64,000 bases of DNA from Campylobacter sp. (GCF_019423325.1 NZ_JAHZBQ010000003.1:324908-388907); one strand, 5' to 3'; shown: positions 44,393-53,732, counted from the first letter of the stretch. The notes: generated by a model from the letters alone, not told the origin. Made by a program: numbers and translations.

Positions 44393-44914
44393 CTACGCCT
44401 TTTTCGGCGTGATCAGCATATTTACGTAGCGGCCCTCCAGCGCAGGCGCCTTATCGCGGTCGGCAACTTCTGCAAAAAATTCGTCCCAAATTTTATTGAG
44501 CAAATTTACGCCGATTTCCGGGCTCGACATCTCGCGCCCTTTTAAAAATACGCGAAGCTTGACGTGCTTGCCGCTACTAAGGAATTCTTTCGCGTGTTTT
44601 ACTTTGTAATTAATGTCGTTTTGAGCGATTTTGGCGGACAGCTTGATCTCTTTGACCTCGATGATTTTTTGCTTTTTTTTCGCCTCTTTGAGCTTTTTTT
44701 CCTGCTGATAGCGAAATTTGCTGTAGTTCATGACCTTGCAAACGGGCGGCTTTGCATCGGGCGCTATCAAAACCAGATCCACACCCTCTCGCTCGGCGAT
44801 TTGCAGCGCCTGCGCCTTTGAAATTATGCCGTAAACCTCGCCGTTGTCGCCTATGCACCTGACTTCGCTAGCCGGAATGTCCTCGTTTAGAAAAACCTCT
44901 TTTTCTCTGCTCAA
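44393..44914 (-). CDS. infC: Translation initiation factor IF-3
   Basis: 173 residues: NEDIPASEVRCIGDNGEVYG, VDLVLIAPDAKPPVCKVMNY, YQQEKKLKEAKKKQK, EIKLSAKIAQNDINYKVKHA; complete IF-3. The start codon is TTG at 44914, overlapping the thrS stop (TTGA), with GAGG seven bases upstream; no in-frame ATG or ATT is nearby. Non-AUG starts are the known basis of IF-3 autoregulation (AUU in E. coli), so a TTG start may serve the same purpose. rpmI and rplT no longer follow it. Confidence 0.97.
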   Translation of the reverse strand: MSREKEVFLNEDIPASEVRCIGDNGEVYGIISKAQALQIAEREGVDLVLIAPDAKPPVCKVMNYSKFRYQQEKKLKEAKKKQKIIEVKEIKLSAKIAQNDINYKVKHAKEFLSSGKHVKLRVFLKGREMSSPEIGVNLLNKIWDEFFAEVADRDKAPALEGRYVNMLITPKKA

Positions 44915-46734
44915 AAATTCACCTCGTTTAATTTAGCTTTTACGAAATTTAAAAACTCATCCAGTCTTAAATTTCGCTGTTCGCGCGCCCTGCGATCGCG
45001 CAAGGCCACGCTGCGAGCCGAAACTTCATTATCGCCTAGGACGATGATGAGCGGCACCTTCTGCTTTTCAGCCGTTCTGATTCGTTTATTTAACGTCTCG
45101 TTTTTATCTAAAATTTCGCCGTCAATGTCTGCTTCGCGCAGCAAATTTAAAATTTCTTTCGCGTAGTCTGCGTGCGCCTCGCCGATCGGCACGATCGATA
45201 CCTGCGTAGGACAGATCCAAAACGGAAGTTCGCCCGCGGTGTGCTCGAGCAAAATCCCCACGAAGCGCTCGAAACTTCCCAAAATCGCGCGATGCAGCAT
45301 CACGGGCTGCTTTTTTTCATTATTTTCGTCGATGTAGCCAAGCTCGAAGCGCGCAGGCAGGTTAAAATCGACCTGCACCGTGCCGCACTGCCATTTTCGA
45401 CCGAGCGCGTCGGTGATTTTGATATCGATCTTAGGTCCGTAAAAAGCGCCGCCGCCCTCGTCTAAGCCGTATTTTAAGCCTTTTTCGTCAAGCGCGTCTT
45501 TTAAGGCTTTCGTCGCGATATCCCAAACCTCGTCGTCGCCGACCGCCTTTTGCGGTTTGGTCGAAATTTCAAGCTCGTATTCAAAGCCGAAAGCTTTCAT
45601 TAAAAGCTCGACGAAATCTAAAATTTCATAGACGTTTTCTTTGATCTGGCTCGGCATCACAAACAGATGCGCGTCGTCCTGCGTAAACTCGCGCACGCGG
45701 AAAAGTCCGTGCAATACGCCGCTTTTTTCATGGCGGTGCACGACGCCGTACTCGCAAAATTTAAGCGGCAGATCGCGATATGAGCGGATCTCGCTTTGAT
45801 AAACCTTGATGTGACCGACGCAGTTCATCGGCTTGATGCCGTATTCTTGCTCCTCGATCGTCGTAAAATACATATTTTCTTTGTAGTTGCTGTAATGCCC
45901 GCTGATCTTCCACGCGTCGGATTTTAAAATTTCAGGACCGCGCACCGGCTCGTAGCCGCGCTTGCGAAGCTGCCTATAAAGGCGCTCCTCGAGCTTTATG
46001 CGCATCCTCGTGCCCGCAGGAAGCCAGATCGGAAGTCCCGCGCCGATCTGCTCGTCAAAGGTGAAAAATTTCATCTCGGCTCCGAGCTTTCGGTGATCGC
46101 GCTTCTTGGCTTCTTCTAACATCGTAAGGTGCTTTTTAAGGCTATCTTTGTCGGCAAATACGACGCCGTAGATGCGAGTTAACATCTCGCGCTTTTCATC
46201 GCCGCCGAGATACGCTCCCGCAATGCGCGTAAGGGCAAAATTTTTCAAAAATTTCGTATTTTGCACGTGCGGGCCGCGGCAGATGTCCTCAAACTCGCCC
46301 TGTGCGTACAGGCTAACCGGGCCGTCGGGGATGCGCTTTAAAACTTCCTGCTTAAGATCGTCGTTTGCATATTTTTTTGCGACCGCCTCTTTAGTGGAAG
46401 CTATCTTTTTAATCTCTAAATTTGCCTCGGCAAGCGCGCGCATCTTTTTTTCGATCACCTTTAAATCCTCTTCGCCGAGCTTCTCGCCGCCATTTTTGCT
46501 AACGCGCATATCATAGTAAAACCCATCCTCAATCGCCGGTCCTACGAAAAATTTAGCGCTCGGATAGAGCTCGCGCACCGCCTGCGCCAAAAGGTGCGCA
46601 CAGGAGTGGCGGATCACCTTTAGCGCGTCCTCGGAGTTATCGAAATATATCGGCTGCGCCTCACTTGCGCGCTCGCCGATACTTTGAGTATCGTAAATTT
46701 CACCGTTAAGTTTATATGCGATAATATCGCTCAT
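44911..46734 (-). CDS. thrS: Threonyl-tRNA synthetase
   Basis: 607 residues. The N-terminal TGS domain of the long form is missing (the editing domain begins by residue 40, RHSCAHLLAQAVRELYP), as usual in epsilonproteobacteria. The editing domain has CRGPHV; the class II core has motif 2 (FRVREFTQDDAH) and motif 3 (MLHRAILGSFERFVGILLEH); the anticodon-binding domain starts near 510 (PTQVSIVPIG). AAGGAAACAAGCCA precedes the ATG. Coupled to infC. Confidence 0.98.
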   Translation of the reverse strand: MSDIIAYKLNGEIYDTQSIGERASEAQPIYFDNSEDALKVIRHSCAHLLAQAVRELYPSAKFFVGPAIEDGFYYDMRVSKNGGEKLGEEDLKVIEKKMRALAEANLEIKKIASTKEAVAKKYANDDLKQEVLKRIPDGPVSLYAQGEFEDICRGPHVQNTKFLKNFALTRIAGAYLGGDEKREMLTRIYGVVFADKDSLKKHLTMLEEAKKRDHRKLGAEMKFFTFDEQIGAGLPIWLPAGTRMRIKLEERLYRQLRKRGYEPVRGPEILKSDAWKISGHYSNYKENMYFTTIEEQEYGIKPMNCVGHIKVYQSEIRSYRDLPLKFCEYGVVHRHEKSGVLHGLFRVREFTQDDAHLFVMPSQIKENVYEILDFVELLMKAFGFEYELEISTKPQKAVGDDEVWDIATKALKDALDEKGLKYGLDEGGGAFYGPKIDIKITDALGRKWQCGTVQVDFNLPARFELGYIDENNEKKQPVMLHRAILGSFERFVGILLEHTAGELPFWICPTQVSIVPIGEAHADYAKEILNLLREADIDGEILDKNETLNKRIRTAEKQKVPLIIVLGDNEVSARSVALRDRRAREQRNLRLDEFLNFVKAKLNEVNF

Positions 46735-46836
46735 TGGCTTGTTTCCTTTTTTACCGAATTGTCTTTCTTACACTGAAAGAACGAGAGCTAATTTTAGCTA
46801 ATCAATCCTTAACGATAAATTTAAAAAATATTAAAA

Positions 46837-48036
46837 TTAAAATTTTTGATTCTTTTCTCGCAATAAAAAATACACGGCGTTCGCACAAAGAGCACAAATC
46901 GCCATCACACTTGCGAGCAAAAACGGCTTATTCGCTCCCACTGCACCCACGATAAACGAAATAGCCCCGGCAATAGCAAACTGCGCAGTCCCCAGTACCG
47001 CCGAAGCTGCGCCAGAGTTGCCGTCCTTATACAGCGCCATCGCAAGCGTCGTGGCGTTAGGCGCGACAAAGCCGAGCGATGAAAGCAATACGAAAAGCGA
47101 AGCCTCAAAGCAGATGAAGGGAAGGCCAAGCATAGAGCATGCGAGCAGAATCAGGCTCATCACGAGCATCGCTATTAGACCGAAATTTAATAAAGCGGCG
47201 GGTTCGCGATTTTGCACGAGTTTGGCATTTAGTGCCGAAACAAGAGTCATTCCAAGAGCGTTTATGCCAAATATTACGCCAAAGGCATGCTCGCCCAGCC
47301 CATAATAGCCCAAAAATATGAAGCTAGAGCCCGTGATATAAGCAAAAAGTGCGCTCATCGCAACCGCAAATCCTAGCGTATAGCGCATAAATTCTTTATT
47401 TCGCAAGATTATGCCGTATTCGCCAAGCACGCCTTTTACGCTAAGTGTAGCAGTCCTGTCTATCTGAGCGCTCTCGTCGAGTCCGAAAAATATAAATGCA
47501 AAAAGCAAAATTCCAAGCGCAAACAAAATCGCAAAAATCGCTTGCCATGAGAAAAAATCTAGCACAAATCCACCTAGAGTTGGTGCTAGCATCGGCGCTA
47601 GCGAGCCTACGACCATCATCAGCGCAAACATCGCCGCAGCCTCGTGCAGTTCGAATTTATCATTAATTACGGCTCGCGCAAGTACCACTCCAGCGCACCC
47701 ACCCAAAGCTTGCAAAAATCTAAAAAATATAAACGCGTAAACGCTATCAAAGCTCACGCAAGCAAGCGACGCACATATAAAAAGCAAAATGCCCGCATAT
47801 AACGGCTTTTTACGACCAAATTTATCGCTTAGCGGCCCATAAACGAGCTGTCCTAGCGCAAAAGCGATGAAAAAACTCGCAACCGATAGCTGAGTGTAAA
47901 ACTCGCTCGTAGCAAAGCTTGCCTTTACCTTTTCCAGCGCGGGCAGATACATATCGGTCGAAAGTGGCGCCAGAGCGGACATATAGGCGAGTATAATCAC
48001 CAGCTTAAATTTGGCGAATTTACTTTGTTTGACCAT
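46837..48036 (-). CDS. Bcr/CflA-family MFS drug exporter
   Basis: About 399 residues, 12 membrane helices. Family signature LAPLSTDMYLPALEKVKASF at helix 1 and the MFS loop LVYGPLSDKFGRKKPLYAG. Proton-driven efflux of drugs or sulfonamide-like compounds is the family role. GAGGAAAACG sets the ATG at 48036, which lies inside the end of the upstream kinase gene, so the two are coupled. Confidence 0.9.
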   Translation of the reverse strand: MVKQSKFAKFKLVIILAYMSALAPLSTDMYLPALEKVKASFATSEFYTQLSVASFFIAFALGQLVYGPLSDKFGRKKPLYAGILLFICASLACVSFDSVYAFIFFRFLQALGGCAGVVLARAVINDKFELHEAAAMFALMMVVGSLAPMLAPTLGGFVLDFFSWQAIFAILFALGILLFAFIFFGLDESAQIDRTATLSVKGVLGEYGIILRNKEFMRYTLGFAVAMSALFAYITGSSFIFLGYYGLGEHAFGVIFGINALGMTLVSALNAKLVQNREPAALLNFGLIAMLVMSLILLACSMLGLPFICFEASLFVLLSSLGFVAPNATTLAMALYKDGNSGAASAVLGTAQFAIAGAISFIVGAVGANKPFLLASVMAICALCANAVYFLLREKNQKF

Positions 48037-48757
48037 CGTTTTCCTCAATTATTTTTAGGCAGAGCTCAAACGTGCGCACGAGCGCGTTTAGATCTTTAAA
48101 TTTTTGCGGCAAGAGCCTGGCGATAAAATATATCGGACGCAGTGCAAGTACCGTAGCCCACGCACTTCGCACTACGTCCTGCTCGCCGCTTGAGGCGTAG
48201 GCGTGGATGCCTACGCGCACCAAACCTTCGCTCAGACCTTCGCGACAAAGATCATAGACAAACAGCAAAAAATCTCGCATTTTGGCTTTTTGCAGATCAC
48301 CGCGCTCGCCGCGATTTTCAAAATCTATAAATTTCATCTCGCCGTTTTTTACTAAAACGTCGCGCAGCGCGGGCCTACCGTGTATGAAGCCGCGCGAATG
48401 CAGCTGTGCTAACGCCGCAGCGTAGCCCTGAATGAGCGCCACGCAAGCCGCCTCATCCGAGCTTTTTAGCACCTCGTCCACCGGCGTGCCGCCGTCTTTG
48501 AGTACGAAAAAGTTCTCGTTTCGCAGCACCGGCTGCGGCACAGGCGCGCCGGCTGCGTACAGGCTCTCGCATTTTAGCGCTTCGTAATCGAAAGCGGCTT
48601 TCGGATTTGCTTTGAATATTTTCGTAAGCAATCCACCGCGGATGCGCAACTCCGGCTGCTTTAGCCAGTATTTCTCACCCTCGAAACTAAAGCTCGTGAC
48701 GCGCTCGCCAGGATGATTTTTTAGAATTTCATTTACATATTCTTTAAAATTTTGCAT
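48020..48757 (-). CDS. LPS-kinase (WaaP/Kdo kinase)-like protein
   Basis: 245 residues of the protein-kinase-like fold used by lipopolysaccharide and Kdo kinases: the ATP lysine is probably in KYWLKQPELRIRGGLL, the catalytic loop is HSRGFIHGRPALRDVLV, and the metal-binding site is KFIDFENRG. It would phosphorylate an LPS core sugar in the cytosol; substrate unknown. No strong Shine-Dalgarno sequence before the ATG at 48757. Co-transcribed with the MFS exporter through a 17-base overlap. Confidence 0.75.
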   Translation of the reverse strand: MQNFKEYVNEILKNHPGERVTSFSFEGEKYWLKQPELRIRGGLLTKIFKANPKAAFDYEALKCESLYAAGAPVPQPVLRNENFFVLKDGGTPVDEVLKSSDEAACVALIQGYAAALAQLHSRGFIHGRPALRDVLVKNGEMKFIDFENRGERGDLQKAKMRDFLLFVYDLCREGLSEGLVRVGIHAYASSGEQDVVRSAWATVLALRPIYFIARLLPQKFKDLNALVRTFELCLKIIEENDGQTK

Positions 48758-49020
48758 TCAATAAATTTAGCGAATTTTTTTTAGAAAGAGCTAAATTTGC
48801 GAGTTTTATTTCATTAAGTTCCATATGTCCGCATAAAATTTATTACGTAAATTCGGCGGGGATAAATTTTAAAATTATCAGGTAGAATTTTTATTGCAGT
48901 CTTGGAATTTTGTAGCGCAGGAGGCAGCAAAAGCGCATAATTTTGAAATTTAGCAGTTAGATAAAATTTTAGAATTTTACAAAAACTAAGATTTGTGTCA
49001 AAAAATTTTAAAACTAGAAG

Positions 49021-49095
49021 TGGTGACCCCTACGAGATTCGAACTCGTTTTACCGCCGTGAAAGGGCGATGTCCTAACCGTTAGACGAAGGGGCC
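49021..49095 (-). tRNA. tRNA-Glu (UUC)
   Basis: 75 bases with encoded CCA. The acceptor GGCCCCT pairs with AGGGGTC, the D-loop is GTCTAACGGTTAGGAC, the anticodon stem-loop is CGCCCTTTCACGGCG with anticodon TTC, and the T-arm CGAGTTCGAATCTCG. No mismatch in the arms that would suggest a pseudogene. Confidence 0.97.
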
Positions 49096-49172
49096 ACTTA
49101 ATCTGATATTAAGATTAAAGGCGGTATTCTACTCAAGACGCACTTAAACCCAACTTAAATTAAGGATTATTT

Positions 49173-49667
49173 ATGAAATGCTCTTTTCTGGCGCCGCTTG
49201 CACTTTCGCTTCTGCTCGCAGGCTGCGCTACCACCGCACTCAAGCCCGCTTCCACGCAAGCTGTAAATTTCACCGTCATTTCGCCGCTTACTCGCACCAG
49301 CGACGCGGGCTTTATGCGTAAATTTAAGAACCAAACCGAGGTTCAAATTTACGCAAGCGGCATCAGCGTGCTGAGCCTGGTTTTAAAAGGCGATAAAATT
49401 TGCATGAACGGCGCGTGCGACGACGAGCTCGTTTTCAATAAAAAATTCTTCGGTGCCGAGCACTACCGCGGACTTCTGGGCGAAATCCTAGACGGCAAAC
49501 CGATCTTTGGCGGTAGCGACACGGGCGAGCGCCATTGCCTCGCGCAAAGCCTGCAAGATGGCTCTATCGATTATAAAGTTTGCCGCGGCAAGGACGGCGG
49601 CGGAAGATCAATAAGCTTCGCCGACGCAAAACGCGGCGTAAAGATCAAAATCCGCGAGCTGCAGTAA
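49173..49667 (+). CDS. Putative lipoprotein, unknown function
   Basis: 164 residues with lipoprotein signal MKCSFLAPLALSLLLAGC (lipobox LAGC, Cys18). The mature part (SVLSLVLKGDKICMNGACDD, FNKKFFGAEHYRGLLGEILD, HCLAQSLQDGSIDYKVCRG) has four Cys that could form two disulfides. It resembles small epsilonproteobacterial lipoproteins of unknown role. AAGGATTATTT precedes the ATG. Confidence 0.75.
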   Translation: MKCSFLAPLALSLLLAGCATTALKPASTQAVNFTVISPLTRTSDAGFMRKFKNQTEVQIYASGISVLSLVLKGDKICMNGACDDELVFNKKFFGAEHYRGLLGEILDGKPIFGGSDTGERHCLAQSLQDGSIDYKVCRGKDGGGRSISFADAKRGVKIKIRELQ

Positions 49668-50030
49668 AATTTCACGCGGCAGGCATTTACAGCACGCAAG
49701 ATATATTACTCCGCAGGGCGGCGCGAGCAAATCGCGAACGAATAAAACGCGCGGTGAGATGTCTGTAAGTGCGCGGAAATAATGCGCTTCGGTCGCCGCT
49801 TCAAAACACGGCGCGAGCGGTCAAAATTCCATTACTCGGTGGGGTAGTTTTCAGCTTGTGCAAACGGCGCGGTTTTATTGATGTTCTGCACAGGCTCTTC
49901 GCGGCGAAATTTACTAAGCAGCGCGTATGTGCGAAAGAAAAAGCGCGCATTTAAATTTAAAAAATCCGCGCACGGCTCGGGTTTATGAAATTTTGCCGTA
50001 CGCGGCGTAAAATAAAATTTAGGAGGTAAA
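49668..50030. other. Spacer, no gene seen
   Basis: About 360 bases with GC-rich GCGCG words and AAATTT words. Small frames on both strands show no start signals or family features. The last bases contain AGGAGG for nfo. Confidence 0.5.
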
Positions 50031-50885
50031 ATGAAGCGGATCGGAGCGCACGTGAGCGCTAGCGGCGGGGCTTCTAACGCGCCGTTAAACGCCGCAAAGA
50101 TCGGGGCGGACGCGTTTGCGATGTTCGTCAAAAATCAACGCAGATGGGATGCGCCGCCGCTTAGTGCAGAGGAGATCGCCGCATTTAAGGACGCGCTGAG
50201 GCAAAGCGGCATCCGCGCGGAGCATGTCTTGGTGCACGACAGCTACCTCATAAATTTGGGCCATCCGCGCGAGGCGGAGCGCGAGAAGTCCCTAAACGCC
50301 TTCATGGACGAGATCCGCCGCTGCGAGGCGCTCGGGCTTAAGCTTTTGAACTTTCATCCGGGCTCGCATCTAAATGAAATTTCAGCTCAAGTGTGCCTGG
50401 ATAATATCGCAGGGGCGCTAAATTTCGCCATCGCAAACACCAGTGGCGTCAAGCTCGTGCTCGAAAATACCGCGGGCCAGGGCTCCAATCTCGGCTATGA
50501 TTTCGCTCAGCTCGCTTACGTGATCGGCAAAATTTCAAACAAAGATCGCATCGGCGTCTGTATCGATACCTGTCACGCGTTCGCCGCAGGATACGACCTC
50601 CGCAGCCCACAGGCCTATGAGCGCACGATGAGCGAGTTTGACCGCGCGATCGGCTATAAATTTTTAAGCGGCATGCACCTAAACGACACGAAAAACGAGC
50701 TTGGCGTGCGCAAAGATCGGCACGAGAGCCTCGGGCGCGGATTTTTGGGGCTCGCGGCGTTTGAAAACATCATGAACGACCCGAACATCGACGAGATCCC
50801 GCTGATTTTAGAAACGATCGACGATAGCCTCTGGGCGGAGGAGATCGCACTTTTGCGCAGTATGCAAGGACGCCGCAAAGCCTAA
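50031..50885 (+). CDS. nfo: Endonuclease IV
   Basis: Zinc-dependent AP endonuclease of base-excision repair; 284 residues, normal length. MKRIGAHVSASGGASNAPLN start, LNFHPGSHL, VLENTAGQGSNLGYDF (Glu ligand), IGVCIDTCHAFAAGYDL (Asp/His ligands), MHLNDTKNELGVRKDRHESL, LILETI near the end. AGGAGGTAAA precedes the ATG. A weak GGCGC/GCGCC hairpin follows the stop. Confidence 0.97.
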   Translation: MKRIGAHVSASGGASNAPLNAAKIGADAFAMFVKNQRRWDAPPLSAEEIAAFKDALRQSGIRAEHVLVHDSYLINLGHPREAEREKSLNAFMDEIRRCEALGLKLLNFHPGSHLNEISAQVCLDNIAGALNFAIANTSGVKLVLENTAGQGSNLGYDFAQLAYVIGKISNKDRIGVCIDTCHAFAAGYDLRSPQAYERTMSEFDRAIGYKFLSGMHLNDTKNELGVRKDRHESLGRGFLGLAAFENIMNDPNIDEIPLILETIDDSLWAEEIALLRSMQGRRKA

Positions 50886-51658
50886 TCGGGCGCCTTTTGC
50901 GCCATGTAGAATTTATCTCATTTCGCTTTAAAGTGGCGCCAGCGATAAGAGCCTTATGCCGTGCAAATTTAACATCGTGGGATTTATCGCTTAAATTTTA
51001 ACAAGCAAAAATAATGAGGAACTTCGCGCTAAAAATTCTGCGCCGTAAAAAGTCGCGAAATTCTACGACGAAAACACAGCACCAGAGCAAAAGAGCAAAA
51101 TTTTTATAGAAAAACGCAGTGTCGCGGCAGAAATGAAAAATTTTACGCTGCATAATTAAAATTTTCAAGCAAGATTTTTAAAGCGATGCGGCGGCAAATT
51201 TTAAAATTCTATCGCTACGATATTTCAAGGCTCAGCGCCAGATTCGAAGCTCTAGGAATTTTAAAATTCTAAATTCCACATCAAAAAATTGGCGTGAAGC
51301 TTTATACGCGCGACTGCGTAAATTCCAACCTTGCAATTCTACATTTCGTCCGATCCGTGCAGAGGCGAAGCGCATAAGATTTCATAAATTCTAACTTAAA
51401 ATTTTGCTGCGTACCAATCCACGCTTTTGGCACGCATTTGCTTATGACAAATCTGCCTCTTTATTTTAACGCTTTGCTCGCGCCAAAATCTGTGCAGGAT
51501 CCGTGTAAATTTACGTTAAATTCTGCCGCATATCACCCGACTATTTAAAATTTTATCGTCGCTTTAAATTTGCTTACATTTTAAATTTAAACGCCTTTAT
51601 ATGCAGCCGAATTTTAAGGCGCGGCCGACATATATTGTACCGGTTGTAACTCGGCGCG
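50886..51658. other. Long spacer, no gene seen
   Basis: About 770 bases between two convergent genes, very rich in AAATTTTA and AAATTCTA words (for example AATTTTAAAATTCTA near 51191 and 51258). No frame, tRNA or strong terminator was recognised. Confidence 0.5.
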
Positions 51659-52339
51659 CTATTTTAGTAGCTCATACATATCGCAGGATTTTTGCCAAGT
51701 ATCCTTCAATTCCGTCATATTAGGAAGGTCAAGATAAGAGCTATTTTTGCCTGAATCACAAGCTTTCTTGTAATACTGCGCAGCTTTACTTTTATCTTTT
51801 TCGACGTAATGGTTAAAAACCGCAAAATTGTAGCAATTCAGTAATTCGCCTGCTATGTCGCAACCTTTTTTATAATAAACCTGCTGTCTTACCGCATCCA
51901 TTTTAACGCCATCTCCATTGCCGTACATCTCTGCCAACATAGCGCATGCTAGTCCATTTCCTCTGTCGCAAGCTTTGTCATAATAAATTACCGCTTTTGA
52001 TATATCTTTTTCGACTCCGTCTCCGTCCTTATACATGGCCCCTAATAATGCGCAATCAAGAGCGTCTCCAGAGTCGCATTTTTTTTCAAAATACTCGACG
52101 GCTTTTTTTGGATCTTCTTGCATCATTACGCCCGAGGCTCCGAGACAACCGAGCTTATTTCCGCCGTTACAAGCTTTTTCAAATAGTTTTAGCTTTTTTG
52201 CGTTATCCTTACATTGCAATCCTGCCTCGGCGCAAGATTTCATATTGCCGTCATTGCACTCTTTTTCTAGCATCTCAAGCTCGGACGCTCCTAACGCAAA
52301 GCAAGCGGCGAGCGCCAACGCAAATAGCGATTTTTTCAT
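51659..52339 (-). CDS. Exported Sel1-repeat (Hcp-like) cysteine-rich protein
   Basis: 226 residues: signal peptide MKKSLFALALAACFALGAS, then Sel1/TPR-like repeats of about 36 residues with paired Cys (LGCLGASGVMM, CDSGDALDCALLGAMYKDGD, CDRGNGLACAMLAEMYGNGD, CDIAGELLNCYNF). Periplasmic or secreted; family members in Helicobacter (Hcp) bind ligands or act as host-facing antigens. AAGGATACTAA precedes the ATG. A G11 tract lies directly before the -10 box, so expression is probably phase-variable. Confidence 0.85.
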   Translation of the reverse strand: MKKSLFALALAACFALGASELEMLEKECNDGNMKSCAEAGLQCKDNAKKLKLFEKACNGGNKLGCLGASGVMMQEDPKKAVEYFEKKCDSGDALDCALLGAMYKDGDGVEKDISKAVIYYDKACDRGNGLACAMLAEMYGNGDGVKMDAVRQQVYYKKGCDIAGELLNCYNFAVFNHYVEKDKSKAAQYYKKACDSGKNSSYLDLPNMTELKDTWQKSCDMYELLK

Positions 52340-52369
52340 TTAGTATCCTTTCCGGGTAAAATTTGGCTA

Positions 52370-52386
52370 ATTCTACCCCCCCCCCC
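52370..52386 (-). promoter_or_regulatory. Promoter with homopolymeric G11 tract
   Basis: On the minus strand eleven G (52386-52376) are followed at once by TAGAAT (52375-52370), a good -10 box about 31 bases before the Sel1 gene's ATG. The tract fills most of the -10/-35 spacer, so slipped-strand changes would alter the spacing and the promoter strength. Confidence 0.7.
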
Positions 52387-52517
52387 TAAAAAATTAATTA
52401 AATTTATCGCGAATTTTAAAAAGGCGGCGAGAATTTAACGGCTACAGAGCCGCTAAAGCCGCTCAAAATTTAAATTTTACCCGAATTGGGCTATAATCCC
52501 TTTTTCGAAATTTAACC

Positions 52518-53732
52518 TTGGACAAAGATTTGAAAATAGCGTTTTTTGACTCGGGTATCGGCGGGCTGAGCGTGCTCGCCGAGGCTCTGCAGCGGTTTAG
52601 CGGGGCGGAGTTTTTGTATTTTGCCGACGAGGATCACGTCCCCTACGGCACAAAAAGTAGGGCCGAGATCGTGCGGCTGAGCCTCGATGCGGTCGGGTTT
52701 TTGGTCGCGCACGGCGCGAACGGGGTCGTCGTTGCTTGCAATACCGCCACGAGTGCGGCTATCTCGGAGCTTCGCGGCGCATTTAGCGTGCCCGTCATCG
52801 GTATGGAGCCCGCCGTCAAGCTCGCTGCGGACAGCTTCGGCGCGCGCCCGACGCTGCTCATCGCCACGCCGCTAACGATCGCGGGTGAGAAGCTCGCTCG
52901 CCTCGTGGGGCGACTGGAGTGCGAGACGTGGAACCTACCGCTGCCTAGCCTCGTGGAGTTTGCGCAGGATTTAGAGTTTGACTCGCCCACGGTTCGGACC
53001 TATCTGCGGGAGGAACTGGCTAAATTTGAACTTAAGCGCCTCGGTTCGCTCGTGCTTGGTTGCACGCATTTTAACTATTTCAAGGACGTTTTGCGCGAAA
53101 TTTTGCCGCCGCACGTGCGCATCATCGACGGCATCGACGGCACGCTAAATCGCCTTGCAAGCGAGCTGGGCGGAGGGCTAAAGCTTGCGCGCGGCGAGGA
53201 TTATTCGGCGCAGGCGACTAAATTTAACGCAGGCGGTGGCTTAGAATTCGATACGAATTCATTGGCGCAAGTCGGTAAATTTGAGGCACAAGGGCGAGGC
53301 GCGGGCGGCGGACAGAGCATAAAGGGTAAGAGCAAGCAAGACGAGGGGGTCGATAAAAGCGCTCGCAGCGAGCAGGACGCAGGAGGGGGCAACGAAAGCT
53401 ATGTCGGCAAAAATAATGCAGAAGAGTGCGGCAAGAGCGGCGGAGGGTCGGCAGGCGATGCGCACGACGTAGAGCAGTGCGGCGAAGACAAACGCCGCAT
53501 GTCGCCGCGCGCCGTAGATGCGAATTCGCAGCTCAAGCTTTATTCTCGAGGCGGCGCGGATTTGTCCTTGGAATTTAAGCCGAGAGGCGAAGGAACGGGC
53601 ATTTCGCGAGTGAATTATCCAAACGGCAACAGCGTGGAATATTTTTGCTCGGGTAGGGCGCTAGATGCGGCGCAGCTGCGCAAGGTGGAACTATTTTTAA
53701 AACGGCTTGATGCGATGCGAGGGATTAGCTAG
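52518..53732 (+). CDS. murI: Glutamate racemase with about 145-residue low-complexity insert
   Basis: Makes D-glutamate for peptidoglycan. 404 residues against the usual 250-270. The catalytic parts are intact: IAFFDSGIGGLSVLAEAL, YFADEDHVPYGTKS, VVACNTATSAAI (Cys74), LVLGCTHFNYF (Cys182). After NRLASELG (about residue 218) comes a Gly/Ser/Asp/Glu-rich stretch (QGRGAGGGQS, EQDAGGGNES, GKSGGGSAGDAHD) to about residue 365. The normal last strand and helix then resume (NSVEYFCSGRALD, LRKVELFLKRL). The start is TTG at 52518 or a second TTG at 52530; neither has a strong ribosome-binding site. Confidence 0.93.
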   Translation: MDKDLKIAFFDSGIGGLSVLAEALQRFSGAEFLYFADEDHVPYGTKSRAEIVRLSLDAVGFLVAHGANGVVVACNTATSAAISELRGAFSVPVIGMEPAVKLAADSFGARPTLLIATPLTIAGEKLARLVGRLECETWNLPLPSLVEFAQDLEFDSPTVRTYLREELAKFELKRLGSLVLGCTHFNYFKDVLREILPPHVRIIDGIDGTLNRLASELGGGLKLARGEDYSAQATKFNAGGGLEFDTNSLAQVGKFEAQGRGAGGGQSIKGKSKQDEGVDKSARSEQDAGGGNESYVGKNNAEECGKSGGGSAGDAHDVEQCGEDKRRMSPRAVDANSQLKLYSRGGADLSLEFKPRGEGTGISRVNYPNGNSVEYFCSGRALDAAQLRKVELFLKRLDAMRGIS

